Shown: piece after piece, positions 39,721 through 54,300 of the stretch
Layout of the letters: each line of letters begins with the position of its first letter
Position numbering within the stretch: position 1 is the first letter of the stretch
Source of the DNA: Nymphaea colorata
Taxonomy: Eukaryota > Streptophyta > Magnoliopsida > Nymphaeales > Nymphaeaceae
Direction: 5' to 3'
Assembly (NCBI RefSeq): GCF_008831285.2
Contig: NC_045148.1
Location: 13,680,802-13,744,801 of the forward strand
DNA length: 64,000 bases
Notes under the pieces: generated by a model
What the model was told of the DNA's origin: nothing
Databases searched by the model: none
Seen by the model: only the letters and a program-made list of their open reading frames with translations
Program-made: the position numbers and the translations under genes

Positions 39721-42700
39721 TTCGGAGTGAGGCTTAGGCGCCGGGTCGGGTCGCCATCGAGTACTCGGTACCCGGCCCGGTACGAGCCCGGGTCCGGGCA
39801 AGAATCGGGTTATCGCCTGTTTTGCCCGGCCCGTTAGGTCAAAATCTTCGAAATTAAAGAAAGAAAGCGAAGCTGCAAAGTGCGAAGGCCGACTTCGAAG
39901 TAGAGAGAGAGCTGTGCGGGCCAGAGCTGCCACCGTCACCGTCGCCGGTCCGCCACCACCACCCTTGCCGCTGGCCGGTTCTGACAATTCAGTTTAAGGC
40001 GTCCTTTGTCTAGCACCCAAACAGGATCATAAGTCTAAAGCATTCAAGAAAACAGAAAACAACGACCAAAATCCAAACTCATGCTCAATCCCCCAAACGG
40101 CAAAGGACGACCAAAATACCTTTTCTCCCCTTCCCCTTAAGAAAAGATCGATCCTTTTCCTCCAAATCAAACCCACACAACGAATTAAGGAACCAAGAGC
40201 AACTGCAATAACAGATGAAATCTGATAAAGAGGCCAAATAAGTGAGTTTACATCTTAAACAACGGTTAGGTTAATGGATTTGGGGCTTTTTCCAGCAATC
40301 TTCGTCACAATTCTTTCGGGCGTTGTTTTGTCGGGCCGGCCCGATGCCCATTGTCTTCGGACACTTCGTGGCAAATGTTTTTCAAATTTTATTAGAAAAT
40401 GAAAAGAAAAGGAAAAGGGGAAGAAATAACGGCCTCCATTCAAACGTCCCCTTACTTGACTTCCGGTTCAATTGGGTCAAATACTTTGAAACATGCGTGG
40501 TTCTGACCCGAGTCTAACCCGTTTACCATCCCTCCTACGACGGATTTGCCCTTGCAAACCCCAAAACTGCTATAATTTAATAAACACTATGTTTTGTATT
40601 GATTAAGCCTCGTGAAGTAAGTATTCACTTCGGTTCCATAATCTTAGTAGATCAATTTCTGAATTTTCTTAATTACTTTTATTATTTTTGTATGCCAAGC
40701 CAAATGAGTCTCCGACCGACGGTAAACAGTGTGAAATCTCGGCATTATTGATGCAGTGATTAAAAGGGTTAGCTCTAATCCCTGTGGCAAAACTAAATCA
40801 GAGAAGAAGGGAAGGGAAAAATGAGTTGCACCTACGTGACGCCGGAGAGATCTCCCGGAGGAGCAGCAACTAGGTGGAATACTCTCTTGCCCAGCCTTAG
40901 GATCCCCCAGATCACCTGATTTCGGGTGGGAGTTGACGTTGCGTTTGATTGTGCGGTGTAAATGCTCTGCAGCAGTCCATTTTGACAGGAAGAAATTCAT
41001 GTACATGTAGGTGTGTGTGTGGGAGAGAGAGTATGTGAGTACCTTCCATTAAGAGTGGGCCCCCGAATAATTTATTTGCTTTGCAGCAATCCATTTTGAC
41101 GGGAAGAAATTCTGAAACAACCGGCTCCTAGAATTTTAAAGATGAACGAGTGTTTGAAAAGATGTGAATAGATGATGACGTCTCTTCTAATTTCACCCTC
41201 GAATTTGATTTCAAGCAATTGGGTTTTACAAAAAAAAATAAAAATAAATAAATAACAATGTCACTTTGCATTTGAATCCGAATTCAACAGCGGTTTCAAG
41301 TTTCAACTAATCACTATCTGATTCAGGCAGATGCAGAAAGGGCTATATCCGACAAGAATATGAAACATTTACTCCACAATTTTGGCATCGATGTGGTTGC
41401 CTTCATATTCAGATGCAAAACTGCGAGAAAGATTCAAATTCGGTTGGCAATCAGATTGCATTTCCTTTACTGGACGGAATTTGGGTTTAAGTCGGACCAG
41501 CCCACTGGCATCGCCCCAACTAAGAGTGCTGCATATCCATGAAAAACAATTGGGATGGTTCTGGGCGTGAATGGACCCCAATTTTTTATAGGAAATATAA
41601 TTAAATATGTAGAGATTTGCGAGCATCTTTAACGAAAAGCTTTACCAGCGTCCTGTAGATGATGCAAAAATGTTTCCTTCTCCAGTTCCCCTCATTTGCC
41701 TCTATACTCGAAAGCAGAACAAGGAGAAAGAAAATTACATTTAAGGAACGCATTAATACGGTGACGAACTAGATCCCTTTAGTACTTCAGATAACTGGAC
41801 AATGAGGGGACATGTCAGCGTCGTTGAAGTTTCGAGGACAAGAGGGAAAAGCGTAGGTCGTTGAAAAGTTTAGAAGCCGTCCAAGTTCATGAACTGTAAG
41901 TGCTTGAAACTGCAAGATCAAGAACCAGTTGATATCTTTTTCCAAAAAAAAAATCACCGTATTTGAAGCAAAAAATCACCTCTGCCAAAACATCATTTTT
42001 AGAAGCTAAAAGTGAATAGGCTATTGACGGTTTGATTTTTTTTTTTCTTAAAACATATGAAAACGTTCATTTTAAAGGTGAGAGCGGATTCTCTGGTCCT
42101 CCAAATCCTGGAAAGAACTTCCTCATTTTATTATTCGTTGCTACAGAATTGCGATTTTGCTCAGCTCAGCTGCTTGTTCAAGTGACATATGAATAGGTAA
42201 GTACAAATTTTCCGCTATTAGACAATCCCATTTTGGCCACGGGTTTCACTGATAGGAAACAGTACGAGATGCACGCGCGGCCCAGTGGGCCACTGAGCGT
42301 TGCTCTTTTCCGAGCTCCAGGCTTTAATTAGGTTGGTTTTTACTAGGGACTCGATTCATGTGCAAAATTGTCTAAAAAATTCTTAACAATTCAGTTGTTG
42401 GATCCGATTTTCTTTGTCTAATCTAATCTAGATTGTCATTACTAACCAGATATACCCGAATTGTTTTGGCTTGAATATTTTCTCTTGTGAAAATCTACCT
42501 CTGTAAGGCAGGCCCCATGAACTGTACCATTCTTCATTTGATGACCTTGAATTTCAGATTCTCATGATTTGAAAACTATGGATTTAAGATCCGACGCTCC
42601 CTCTTCCAATCTTAAATCCTATTTTTCCTCAATGCAAGGAAGTAAAATAAGGCTATTAAGTATGGATAGTTGTTACATCAGCAAGATCATGCCATAAAAA

Positions 42701-43744
42701 GGATGGAATTATCCCAGACTCTCAATAGCGCTTGGAGGTGGATGAATATTGTATGTTGGGAGGATGTTCTGCAGTATTCTGCCGTCAAATCTTCAAGATT
42801 GACGTTGAAGAAAGACTGGAAACGCGTCTTAATCATCTTTCTAATATTCTCCGCGCATGTCAAGCAAAATGGGGACCGTATTCTTTTTCCTATTTGCTCA
42901 TAATTTTGCTGGACGTTCGGGTTCTTGTTCGCCCGTACTTTTCTGAAACCAGTGGGCTTCTGCAGGGAAAAAGTGGGTAAAGAAGATATAAAGTAGGAAG
43001 ATATTCCAAAGAATCAGATTCATAGCAGTTAAATACATAGGGAGCCCAGTGAAGGTCAATTTTGGGACGGGCGGTCATGTTTGGAGGTGCTCTGGGCGCA
43101 TGAAACTAGGCCAAGTTTCTGAGCTCAAAAACTCATTCTCATGTCCTGACACTTTTCTTGAACTTGGCTGTCGTGTTTATTACATTATCGGATGTTAGAA
43201 TAATCTCGCCGGCAGTATTAAACTACACCTTCACCTACTTTTCCTTCATGCGTAAAAGGTGGCATGCCCGCATCCTATGGCTACTTCCTACCAAAGCTAG
43301 TTAACGTAAAAAAAAAAAAAAAGACCCTGTTCTAGGCATCTCATAACAGCTCACGTGTGTCGTGGCTAAGCCACCTCTGACCTAATTAATCAAATTATTT
43401 ATTATTGCACAACATCAATTTGGTGCTGACCTAACATCAAGTTAAGCATTCATCAGTGATGCGGACACATAATCATCAAAGTAGATAACATAAAATTACA
43501 AAGATTTGACATGATTCAGCTTTAAAACTCAAAGGAAAATTACCAACCATGTGATGTTAATTGAGCAAGAAGCTAATCCTACTGCCCGAGTGAAGAGCAA
43601 AGCCTCCTTCCATCCCCATAAGGTTTAGGGTTGCTCTGGTGCTTGGGGTAACAAACTTGCTATATGGTGCGCTCTTTTTACAACATAGAGAGTTGACGGT
43701 ACAGGAGTTTGAAACTTAAATTAACCAACTACCAACCACTGCTC

Positions 43745-44023
43745 CATTTATTGCGCCAACCCCGTGAGGATTACTATTACGTGATTCACCTCTAAGGGTC
43801 TTTTCTTATTATTGAGGGAGAATGAAGCAACTTTTTTTCTTTTCTTTGAAAATGCCCCCTTCAAGATTTCTATTAAGTGATTCACTTTTAAAGAGACGTC
43901 TTCCCTTATTACTAGAAAAAGCAATTTTTTCTTTTTCTTTTTCTTCTGAAAATATAAGAGAAGGCGTCCCTTTAAAGGTGAATCACATAATAGTAATCCC
44001 AAGGGGGTTAGTGCAGCCGATGG
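43745..44023. mobile_element. Fold-back / MITE-like element with one extra internal arm copy
   Basis: The left arm (43751-43815: GCCAACCCC, GGATTACTATTACGTGATTC, then CTTATTATT) is matched inverted by the right arm (about 43943-44016: GAATCACATAATAGTAATCCC, then GGGGGTTAGTGC). A third, direct copy lies at about 43851-43915 (CTATTAAGTGATTCAC, AAGAGACGTCTTCCCTTATTA). Arms are 65-70 bp. This explains why overlapping frames on both strands translate to similar NHIIVI-like peptides. No flanking target duplication was confirmed. Confidence 0.7.
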
Positions 44024-44628
44024 AGAGACACCAAAACAGGAAGCCAAGTCTTAAACCCTAATGGAAAGCATGTTTCCCTAGCGGCAACAGCCCCAAACAA
44101 TTACAACATCGAGAACAAGAGAAAACCACTACACATTATTCACTTTCACATAACCAGTTAAAACACCAAGATCCATGCAACGGGGACACTTAGAAGCTGG
44201 GACCATGTTTTACCCCTTTGTAGCGTAGTCATGATAGAAAGCTACATAATAAACCGAATATCATGTTATTTTCGACGCACTCAGATGACTTGAAGATCAC
44301 AAAATGAGTGACTTAAGCACAAAGATTTAAAAACATAGTATACCTTTAGATCATCTTGGAGAGCGAATTTTAATTCGGAGTGTGGGACGATGACTCTTAG
44401 CTGATGAGGGTTCCAAATAGTGCCCCATACGATGCAGTCCTGTTGATCAATTGAAGGGACATGGTTCTAGGCAAATTCTCGTTACCATGGATATTTAAAG
44501 GCAGTTTGGCAATCGGTAATCGGTTAGCCTAATCCCAACTCCATGCGTAACCAAAACGTCTTCACAAGTAACCTGATTGTTTGACAACTTCTAGGTACGA
44601 AGAAATATTTTACTCTCTGCGTAATTTA

Positions 44629-44650
44629 CAGAGAGAGAGAGAGAGAGAGA
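44629..44650. repeat. (GA)n microsatellite beside the triple repeat
   Basis: A run of about 22 nt immediately before the first 107-bp unit. Confidence 0.9.
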
Positions 44651-44655
44651 TGGCG

Positions 44656-44979
44656 AAGTCGTGGCCAAAGTACGTGTCTAAGAGAGAAAGAGAGAGAGTC
44701 GTTCTGTCAACTGGTCCAATCAACTCAGGTAGTTTAAGCTAACTGTAAACATTAATTTTGCAAAGTCGTGGCCAATGTGTGTGTGTCTAAGAGAGAAAGA
44801 GAGAGAGTCGTTCTGTCAACTGGTCCAATGAACTGAGGTAGTTGAAGCTAACTGTATACATTAAATTTGCGAAGTCGTGGCCAATGTGCGTGTCTAAGAG
44901 AGAAAGAGAGAGAGTCGTTATGCCAACTGGTCCAATGAACTCAGGTAGTTTAAGCTAACTGTATACATTAAATTCGACA
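44656..44979. repeat. Three tandem units of 107-109 bp
   Basis: AAGTCGTGGCCAA starts units at 44656, 44763 and 44872. Each contains GTGTCTAAGAGAGAAAGAG, GTCGTT, CAACTGGTCCAAT, CAGGTAGTT-like and AAGCTAACTGTA blocks. Units differ by a few bases only. They lie just beyond the 3' end of the SAC gene. Confidence 0.95.
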
Positions 44980-45078
44980 AGTTATGAAGAGAAGTCTTTC
45001 CTTTTGGCTGAGAACAAATACGGCATACAATATATGTACATGAAACACTAAGGCTTCTAAACCCCATTTTCCCACAGG

Positions 45079-45079
45079 A

Positions 45080-45129
<50 letters not shown>
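45079..45129. repeat. (GA)n microsatellite at the SAC 3' flank
   Basis: About 51 nt with one GC interruption. It lies about 250 nt past the SAC stop and may be inside the 3' UTR. Confidence 0.95.
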
Positions 45130-45135
<6 letters not shown>

Positions 45136-45374
45136 CTGCAACTATTTACCCCCAGACCTATGTGGGACTCGGATTGGGCATCTTCACCCAACCAAGAATA
45201 TACCCACTAACCAGTATCTTACAAAGAATGCCGCACGCCAGCAATCCAGAAGCTAGAACAAGAGCAGCGCCGTCTCTGTTCCATTTTTTCCCTATTTCCT
45301 GATTGAGCACGTCCCCCCACTGCAAGTAGGTCAGAGCCAACAAATAATAAATATATTCCAGAAAATTTTTGGGA

Positions 45375-48300
45375 CTAATTACACAGGGTCTGTCCAAAGA
45401 TAACCCATCGTGCAAAGTTATCTGACAGCTTGGCAAAAGGTCCAGATTTTTGCATCTGATACATCTCCTCTAACTCTGCAGTGGCTTCCTGCAACAATGC
45501 AAACCCCCAAATCAGATACACAAAAACCGTGCAACAAAATGACCTCGAGCTAGATCAGACTTCTGAAGACCCATACAAACACCATACATGCAATGCATGA
45601 CCAGTTGGTTCCCATGAACTTCTCAAACCGTTCCATTAGAAGTAGAGGTTTACAAACTGTGAGCAATAATGGTATCCTGATGGCCAGGGCAACAGTTTCT
45701 CCATGAAGTCCCAAACAAAAAATTTTAGATACAAGTATGCTGGAAAATGATCTGAAAGAGCATTTTACTCGCTGAAATCTCATTGTGTTACGTTATTAGC
45801 AGAAGATTTTAGTATATGACAGGAGTGGAAAAAGTCTCACCATTGAGCTACCTCCATTTTCACTTTGAGATGGAGTTGTTTCAGCTGAGATGCCATTCAT
45901 CATATTCTCTGATGATTGCCCAGCACCCAAGGAATTAATGAGTGCAGACCTACAATCAGCACAACTGCTATGATCACATCTAATGGGAGAGGAAAATGAC
46001 ATCCATGTTAAGTTGGTCAAACTTGACACAAAGAGGCTCATAATGATACTTTCACTAACAAAGAAACTTCAATTAACTGATAGGTGGATGGAACACATGG
46101 TTTCCCACACCTGGGGTGAGCAACAATGTCTCTTGACAAAGGTTGTGGTTTCCAAGTGTAAAAACAGAAAAGGTTGACAAGTTAACTGCTGAAAAAGGTC
46201 CATGCAACTACAGCAAGCTAACTGCTGAGCCACGGTTGGTGAACCCTGTAGTCGACTTGAAAAATGCAATCGAATCTGTTTTGACTTGCTTGAATGTTGC
46301 ATCTTGACAATTTTAGTACTTTAAAAGCATTATTCTGGTGAGAGAAAGAGAAATTGTTCGACAATAAAAAATGTCTCCCATTGGCAAAAGGGACAGGAGA
46401 TGTGCTAATACAGTAATCTCAGAAACAAGAACATGTCAATCATAATACTGATGTTTATATTCATTAGTGATACTTGAGAGGTTGAAGTATAGGAACAAGG
46501 GAATCAGTGTAAAGCAGCTCAAGAGTTTCAAAACAAAATATATCTGATCAAAGAGTAGCTGCAAAGTTTCAGAAGCAAAATAAGATACGTGTGAATACTG
46601 CTTTAATATTGGAAAAGCCAATCAAAGATAGCAACCACTAAATCATATAGAAAATTATGAACAGTAGAAAAACTAAAAAATACAAAATGAACATTCTAGG
46701 AAGGACATTTCAGATAGGATGCATCAAAAATTACCTTTCATCAATTTCATCAGATGAGTTATCGGAAGATGACAACCAATCAACATCTACAAAATTTGAA
46801 CTGCTTGAAATTTTACCAAGACTATGCTCACTAGCATCACTGTCGTGGCTAGAATCACCTTGCATATCCGGAAAAAGTTGCCGGCGAGTTGCTAAGGGCA
46901 CAAACCTACAAAATAAGAAAGTGAAAACAGGTAAATATTTTTTTCCATTGTTCTATTTAGTGGATTATGATCAGCTCAAAATTTAAAGTAATATCTTATA
47001 CTGAAATTCAAGGAAGTTCTCATGATAAAAAAGAGAGAAAGTAGAAGGAGTTGAAGAACCTGGAATAAGAAATATTATGTTCACTCGTTGAGGTCTCTCC
47101 CTTGGAATCAGAGTGGTCATGGGTAGAATTTTCTTGTGCACTTATTTCAGGTAAAGCTGAGTTAGAGAAACCATGTTTCTCAATGCCAACATCCTTGGTA
47201 ATGGATAAAGGTGTGCCACCGTCACAGAGAATGCTACCATCTGATAAGGACCTTTTGAAAAGTACTCTGCAGAAATGTAAAGAACGAAATTCAAACCAGG
47301 ACACTGAAAGCCAAAAGTAGAAACTCAGAGAGACAAGACCACTTCTGCATATATCAGAACTATTTTCAAAACAAGCATCAATCAAGCTTTTTTTATTTCT
47401 GAACACATTGAAAAAAGTGAAAATATAAGTTCTTCACGAGGAGGTGGTTGACATAGACAATAATACTCATGCATTGACTACATTACTCTACCATTAATCA
47501 ACATAAAGGAAAGCATATAATCATGGACACGTGCATACAGGGAATTCCATCATCACAATAAACTCTAGTGCCAGGGTTGCGACCTTTTTCTAAATAGCAA
47601 AGATGCTACTTTTGGAGTAGGAGTCCTGGCTCACTGGATTATCCCACTGTACCTACGTTCCCCCCACCATGTACGACTCTGATGTGAAGACCGTTGAACC
47701 CCAAGAACCTTCAATATGGGGCAAGCATGGTGGTGCTCAGCCCCATAAAAAGTTATTCACAACTTGTTCAACAGGAATTTAGGAGCATTGCCACAATTCC
47801 TGCAGCTTCCCCAGTTGTTGAATGCTAAATCATTGAAGATATACAAATTAAATGTGCTTATTTTCAACAAGCACATCCAAAGATTCAACTCAAAGTCAGG
47901 ACTAACACTAATGGGCTGGTCCACGTGCAGGTACAACAGAGTATAAAGCATCTATAGCATTAACTGCATCTCAGGATTTACCCATCACACTGTTGGAAAC
48001 CAGTTTAAAATATATAGAAAGGATTCAAAGATAAAACCGTGTATGGAAAAAACATTGGCAAACACAAGGGACAAAAGACGTCCCCTTTGATAAACAAATA
48101 TTAAGATAACACTAAGGTAGAGAAAATAAAACATAACAGTACCTTGCATTTTCATCGGTCCTACCAACATTGTGATGTAATTCCCAAAGTGCAGGCTTGT
48201 CCACTTGTGGTTGAAAGTTACCAAGAAACCTGATTACCCAGCAGACAAAAAAAAAAAAACTAAGACTACAGCAAAAAAGATTTTGAAGAAATGGGAAGAA

Positions 48301-51300
48301 AAAAAGGAGGAAAAACTCATCAAGGAAAAATAGGCGTACAGGTTAATTGCATTTTGTTTTTCTGCATCCATATAAGCATTATTATAATAGCGTTGCAGTG
48401 TCCTAAAGAATTCCTGGGACTGTGTTGCCGGTTTCCACTGACCTCTCCTCTCAGAAAATATCTGTTCAATACCACAAATAAATTTGTTGAAAGAACATAA
48501 AAGCAGTGCAAATATGCTGAAAGATGAACCAAGAGTTCTGTGAGACAGAAAAGCATCTAAAATGAGAGCAAGAATGTAGAAAATTAAAAAAAATCATTGT
48601 TTCTTTCCTAGGATGTTCAACCCAGGACAAAGGTTCTTAGTCCTAGAAAGTTAACTACAACTTCTGTGTGAAGAAAAAACCGCAAACATAATCTAAATTG
48701 CCACTTATAAAGCCTGCAACAAGGATATGTTTTGATATTCTTTGCACGCTCATGGTTATGTTGTCATTTCAGCAATTCAGCGAAGTTCATAGGAAACAAC
48801 AAAATTCCTAAAGGTTCTTGTACATCTTTGGCAAGCAACATAACAAATACCTAAATAGTTCTAGAAATGTAACATAATCAGCAGACTGCAGACCCAAAGA
48901 GTTCTAGAAGTGCAACACAATCAGCAGCATGCAGACATTGTTTGGACTATTATGAAAAATAATGGAGCCATGCAACAGTCCAAAGTAAAAGATGGCGACA
49001 GGATTTCAGAATACCTTATTGTGTGCAGGAGAACCCCCATACTGCAAAGCAAGTGTATCACCCATTCTTTCATAAAATTCCATCAATTTCTCTGCCAAGG
49101 GGGCATCAAGGTCAATCGTGGGATCATCAGTTAAACCCAACGCGTAGAGCTGTTGGCCAAGTGCAGCTAATCCATATGCATATTGGGCAACATTTGTGCG
49201 GTCTAAACAATCTATACAATTTGTTCTCAGGACACCAGTTTGGAACATAGGATCCTTGACTACATGACTGGCATTCATATCAATTGATCCTTCCTCATTG
49301 CCAAATTCAGCATCTTGAGAATCCTCTGAGTTATTGCTCTCAGTACTTCCAGAGACATACAATCCACCATTTTGCCTGGAACTGTTCAATCAAAGTCAAT
49401 AATGTCCATGACTAGTCAAAGCCACTAAAATACACATACAAATAGATACATGTTTTCCTCTTTATCTAAAGAGAGAAAGCAAACCAAGAATAAAAAGGAA
49501 ATATGAGAATTTGGCAAGGAAAAAAAAAACTTACTCAGGAAAAGTCTGACTTAAACATCCCTCAAATTCTAATGATGGTGTCAACTGACCGAAAAAGAAA
49601 CCAGTCATTTCCAACACATCTTTGGCAACTTTTCCTAACTTTGCCAAAACATTTTCTGCATTGCTGCAAAAATTAGCTTCTGCTAGTTAGAAATTAATTT
49701 CCTGTCACAAGTTCATTAGTCTGGCTGGTTAAAGCATAAGATAATATATAAATGAATGATATATGGAACACAAGGAAATTATACCTTTTGTAATGTTTGT
49801 GCAAGTCCCAGTGAAGGAATTTGAGACGATTTTTCTCAGATAGATCTTTATTAATATGATTAATTGCATTAGCAAACTCTACACGAAGGATAGACTCTCG
49901 AGGTTTCTTCTCATTTGTCTGTCAGAGAAAAAAGCCAGCATAACTGCTTTAGTGTAAGAGTCCTGAATGTCTAAAACTATTGGTGTCATGCTCTAATAAA
50001 GTACAGAGAGAATAAGAAATGACCAGATCAGACATCTAAGTCAAGTTTCTCTCCAAAAATCTTTACAAATCAACTTATAAAAACTTGCCTTCACCAAATT
50101 CAAGACAATGATAGGGTTTCCATATCTCTCCACAAGATTCTTAAAATGAAGTCTTGTAGCTTCATATGCTTCATCCTTTTTCAGCACTGGAGGAAAAGAA
50201 TGTCAGTTGGCAAACAATGCAAACATCAAGTATTCATATGGCAAGAAACAATTAAACTCACAGACTATATCAGGCCGAATATTCAGGCGTGATGTTTCCT
50301 GTGACCAAAATAGGGGTATTGAACCCCTGTTCTGCACTACAGAACTTATTTGTGTTGCAGATCCTTCAGGAACATCCTCATAAACTATCTGTTCTGTTTC
50401 AACATCATTAGCAACACTTCCTTGATCATTAACACCACGTTTGAGGTATCTGACACAGAACATAGGCAAATAAAGAAAATCAACACAAAGGACATAAAAT
50501 TATCTCAAAACAAACTTGAGCAATAAAAGTTGTGTGCATAGCAAACTTGAATATAAACTCAACCTGGTCCCAGCAAAGTGGCGTGATCGTCGGGCAATGA
50601 GTGCTAAATTAAAATCTTTTCCACATATGGAAAGTTTGGCCTGCATCCATAAATTAGAAGAAAACATTGGCAATAACTTGAGAATCCAATCACTGCAATA
50701 GTATAAAACCCAACAATTATGCATTCTAGAGGAGTTTATCTCCACCATACAACCCGTTAACACAACACGTATGCTTTCTAAAAAATTTTCCACTTTGACA
50801 AAATCTTTTGTACACCTTTCTTTTCTTCTCCCTACAAATAGATCCAACTATTTTTTTTGTGGATAACTGTACACATGGAAAAGTCCTCAAAAATTTTCCT
50901 GCAGTCAAACAGGCCTTGTAGCGTGATCCTTCCAGTTTGCAGAATAGACTCTATTGTTTGATCCCACAAAAAAGATATCAATGGAAAGCAAAAGAAGATA
51001 AAAATTATCGTCAGATAATTGAACGAACAGAGAAAAAGAAGTAACAAACACAGCACTGCATATAATCTAATGGCAACACACAAAGTAAAGGTTTATGGCC
51101 TACCTGATTCTAGACTTCTAGTAGAAGTGATAGTACAAAAAACTGGAGATAACATTGCATGCCTTAAGATGCATTCAACATAACAGCAGCTATAAAACCA
51201 AACAATGTTTAATCAAATGTGACGTTATAAGGCCAGAAGAGGCAGCTGTATGGACCAAGTGGTGTATTTTTTGTTTCCAACAAATAACATCTCTTGTTCT

Positions 51301-54300
51301 TTTGCTTCTTTAAAGTCCATAGTCACAAACAACGTGTCTTTCTAAAAAAAATACATGTTAAAAATGTGAAAAATGCTCAGCTAAAAACTTGCCATTTAAA
51401 ATCCGTAAACAGTATTTGAGATTATGCTTTAAAGTTTAAACACAATCATAAATTAAATGGATTACATTTTGTTTCTCAAAGCTTTGAACTCCCATGTTAA
51501 GAAAAGCTTGTAAAATGGAGCATGTAAGAATTTATAAACATATGTGAGTTGCAAAAACAGCTTTTATTTATGGTGCCTTGGCCGGAATATGGTATATCAT
51601 ATATGAGAACATGACATAGTTCATAGAACCATGTTTTTTCTCTCCTCTTATGGATCCTATTCAGTCTGGAGACCAAAATGACTAAGCGATCTTCCACAAT
51701 TACCATTTAACCAGCTTATTCAATTTCCACAAGCAGAACAATTTGTTATTCCAGGCATTCCATCCTGGCTTGTTTTATCAATCTCTGCCCAAGAGGTATA
51801 CCTAAATAAACATTTGGTGTTAGCCATCAGTCATGCAGATTCAAATTTATCATCATCATCCAGGAGCATTTGAAGATGACTAGCCCATGGAAAATATTCT
51901 GATCCTGTTTTTTTTGGGAGATTTTTCAGTGCCAAGAAGGAACAAGACCTATGCTTAAACAGGCATCTTCCTAATTAAGAACTCCGATGCTCATTTAAGA
52001 GATGAAATTAGTTAAATGGGTGTGAACCGAAACTGTGAGATCTCACTAGTGGACCATGTAGACACCACCATCTTGATATAACTTCTGAATCACAAACAGG
52101 AAAACTATGATCAAGTACAAATAGCAAAATCGAAGAGATCCAGACACTAAATTGTTTCCATGTACATATCAAATGCATCAATGATATCATGGACAATAAA
52201 AAACACAACAAGAAAGCTTTGGTTCTTATAAAGTTCTCACTTTTACTTCAAGTAAAGGTTCCAGTTCCTATAAAGTCCCATTTCTTACTTCAAGTAATTC
52301 CAGTAAGATATACTGCAATTTCATTACCTGCTTGAAAAAGCCATACACCAATGCTACTGTCCAGATAGTGTTCTTCAGATGCTTCCTTATTCCACGTGTC
52401 AGAAATTCATTCCAAACAAACATAGTCTCATATACAACTTGTCCTGCTTCACGGTCGCATACGTTCATTTGAAGGCTACGCATAACATGATATGAGTAGC
52501 TGAAAAAGAAGTCCTTGGTAAGATCCACTGCGCAAAGGAGCCTCTTGTATCTATATCATATAAAAAATACAGAAATACATAATTATGTCCACAACAGATA
52601 ATGGTAAGGAACTTCAATAAGACTAACAAAAAGTGTATGCAGCTAGCAAGCAATATCAGACAAAAGGACAATTTGTAAGTAAGCTGAAGATATTTATTCA
52701 CACAACATATGGTACATAGATTAATAAGAAAAATCTCTGGTGAAACATCATCAGACTGGACATAAACGAGTTACAGAATCAGCATTATTGACAAGTTGAG
52801 CAACTACCTACAAGTTATATTTGCCTTCTTGCAAATGGTAAACATGGGATTGTTACAGCTATTTATTTAGGAAACGGAGTGGTGGGAGCAATTCTTATTT
52901 ACCCATTCTAATATCAAAATTACTTCGACTAGTGATATCATTAAGGTCATCATGCACAAAACCCCAAAATAATTCAAACATTTCATCATATAAAATTGGG
53001 CAAAAAGTAAAAGCTTCTTAGCACTGCCGGGTGGCAAAGAAGAGAAAGCATTTCCCAAACACAACTTTCTCAAATTCTATAACATAACCTTCTAACTCAC
53101 AAAATAAACAACTTTCTCCATCAGGAGTATGAATGTTAGATACTTTTACATTAGTAATTTCTACAGTCTCCTTTAGAGTACAATGAACAAAAAACCTGTT
53201 CTCATATTTAGAATAAGTCATATTGGATTCGACAGTAGAATGGGGAAGTGCAATCATTTCGCTCTTAGCAATTGCATATACTGTATGACCACATATTGCT
53301 CCAATCTGCTTCCTTTTTGTAATAACTAGCATGTAATAAGGCCCCAGAAATTTTACAAATCCTGCAGAAAAGACAAAAACATACAATATTAAGTTTGTCA
53401 TACAGAAGGTAGCAAACAGGAAAAGAGAAGATGCTAAAACAAAAAATTTACAGACAGGTCACAGAGTTAAAAATGCTGATTTATCACTATTGCGAAAGTA
53501 AATTGGCTTTGAAAAATTGTTCACACAAACTGAAGACCAAAGAATGCAATGCACAAATTTGGATGAAAATCAAGCTTTGATGCAAAAAACCTAATAACCA
53601 CATGAGCTTCAAGCATAATGAGAGTAGATTATATAGATTTGGAGCTGTAGGAATCAATAGATGGATGGTTTGATTACCACATGTAGCCTACAGTCTAGAA
53701 TTTCCAGTAGATGTTCAGGCACTAAAGGTATCACTTTTTTAATCCATAAGCACATTTCAAATGTCAAATGGTAGCAAATGGGCCACTAAATATGCCTAGA
53801 AACACAAATCTACTCAAAAAGTTAAAAAAACTGCATATCATATTCATAGCAGTATGCAGATTCTAGTTTAACAAATACGGATGTGTTCTTGTACATGGAA
53901 ACATTTCATATAGCAGTTCTAATGTACAATCCAGTTGACATTCACACTTTCAAGCTTTTCTCAAGTGGTGCGTCCAGCTTGTGAAATTTTCAGAATGCTA
54001 ATTGTCAAACACTTATAAAATCATCATTAGACTAAAAAAAATTAAGAGTCATTTATAAATATAATCCACATGGATATGGATAGTTTGGCAATGCTCAATT
54101 TTGACTAGAAAAACTATGTGGGAGATATAAATCCTTCAATTACACAAAAGTGGCTATGCCCAAAAGCAATGTCTTGTGTTTTTATGCATCTTCTAGATGC
54201 CCTTGAGGAGGAGAAAGATAGATAGATAGATAGATATCCTAGTAACCACGAGGTCTAACAATAAATTGCATTGGCAATTTTAGCAGACACCTTTAGAAGC

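Larger units (their letters stand above)
39721..45374. other. Intergenic region between UMP-CMP kinase and SAC 3' end
   Basis: No supported gene. The left end is a GC-rich promoter-like stretch (39740-39980) upstream of UMP-CMP kinase. The right part carries a fold-back element (43745-44023), a triple 107-109 bp repeat (44656-44979) and GA microsatellites reaching 45129, next to the SAC 3' UTR. Confidence 0.6.

Noticed and set aside
39481-39987. 168-aa minus-strand ORF starting MSEPASGKGGGG, over the UMP-CMP kinase promoter
   Set aside because: It begins upstream of the likely TATA and CT-rich leader, is low-complexity and GC-driven, and is out of frame with the kinase across the best donor. 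It is probably not translated.
43748-44061. Overlapping ORFs on both strands with similar peptides
   Set aside because: The similarity comes from the inverted repeat arms of a fold-back element, not from homologous genes.
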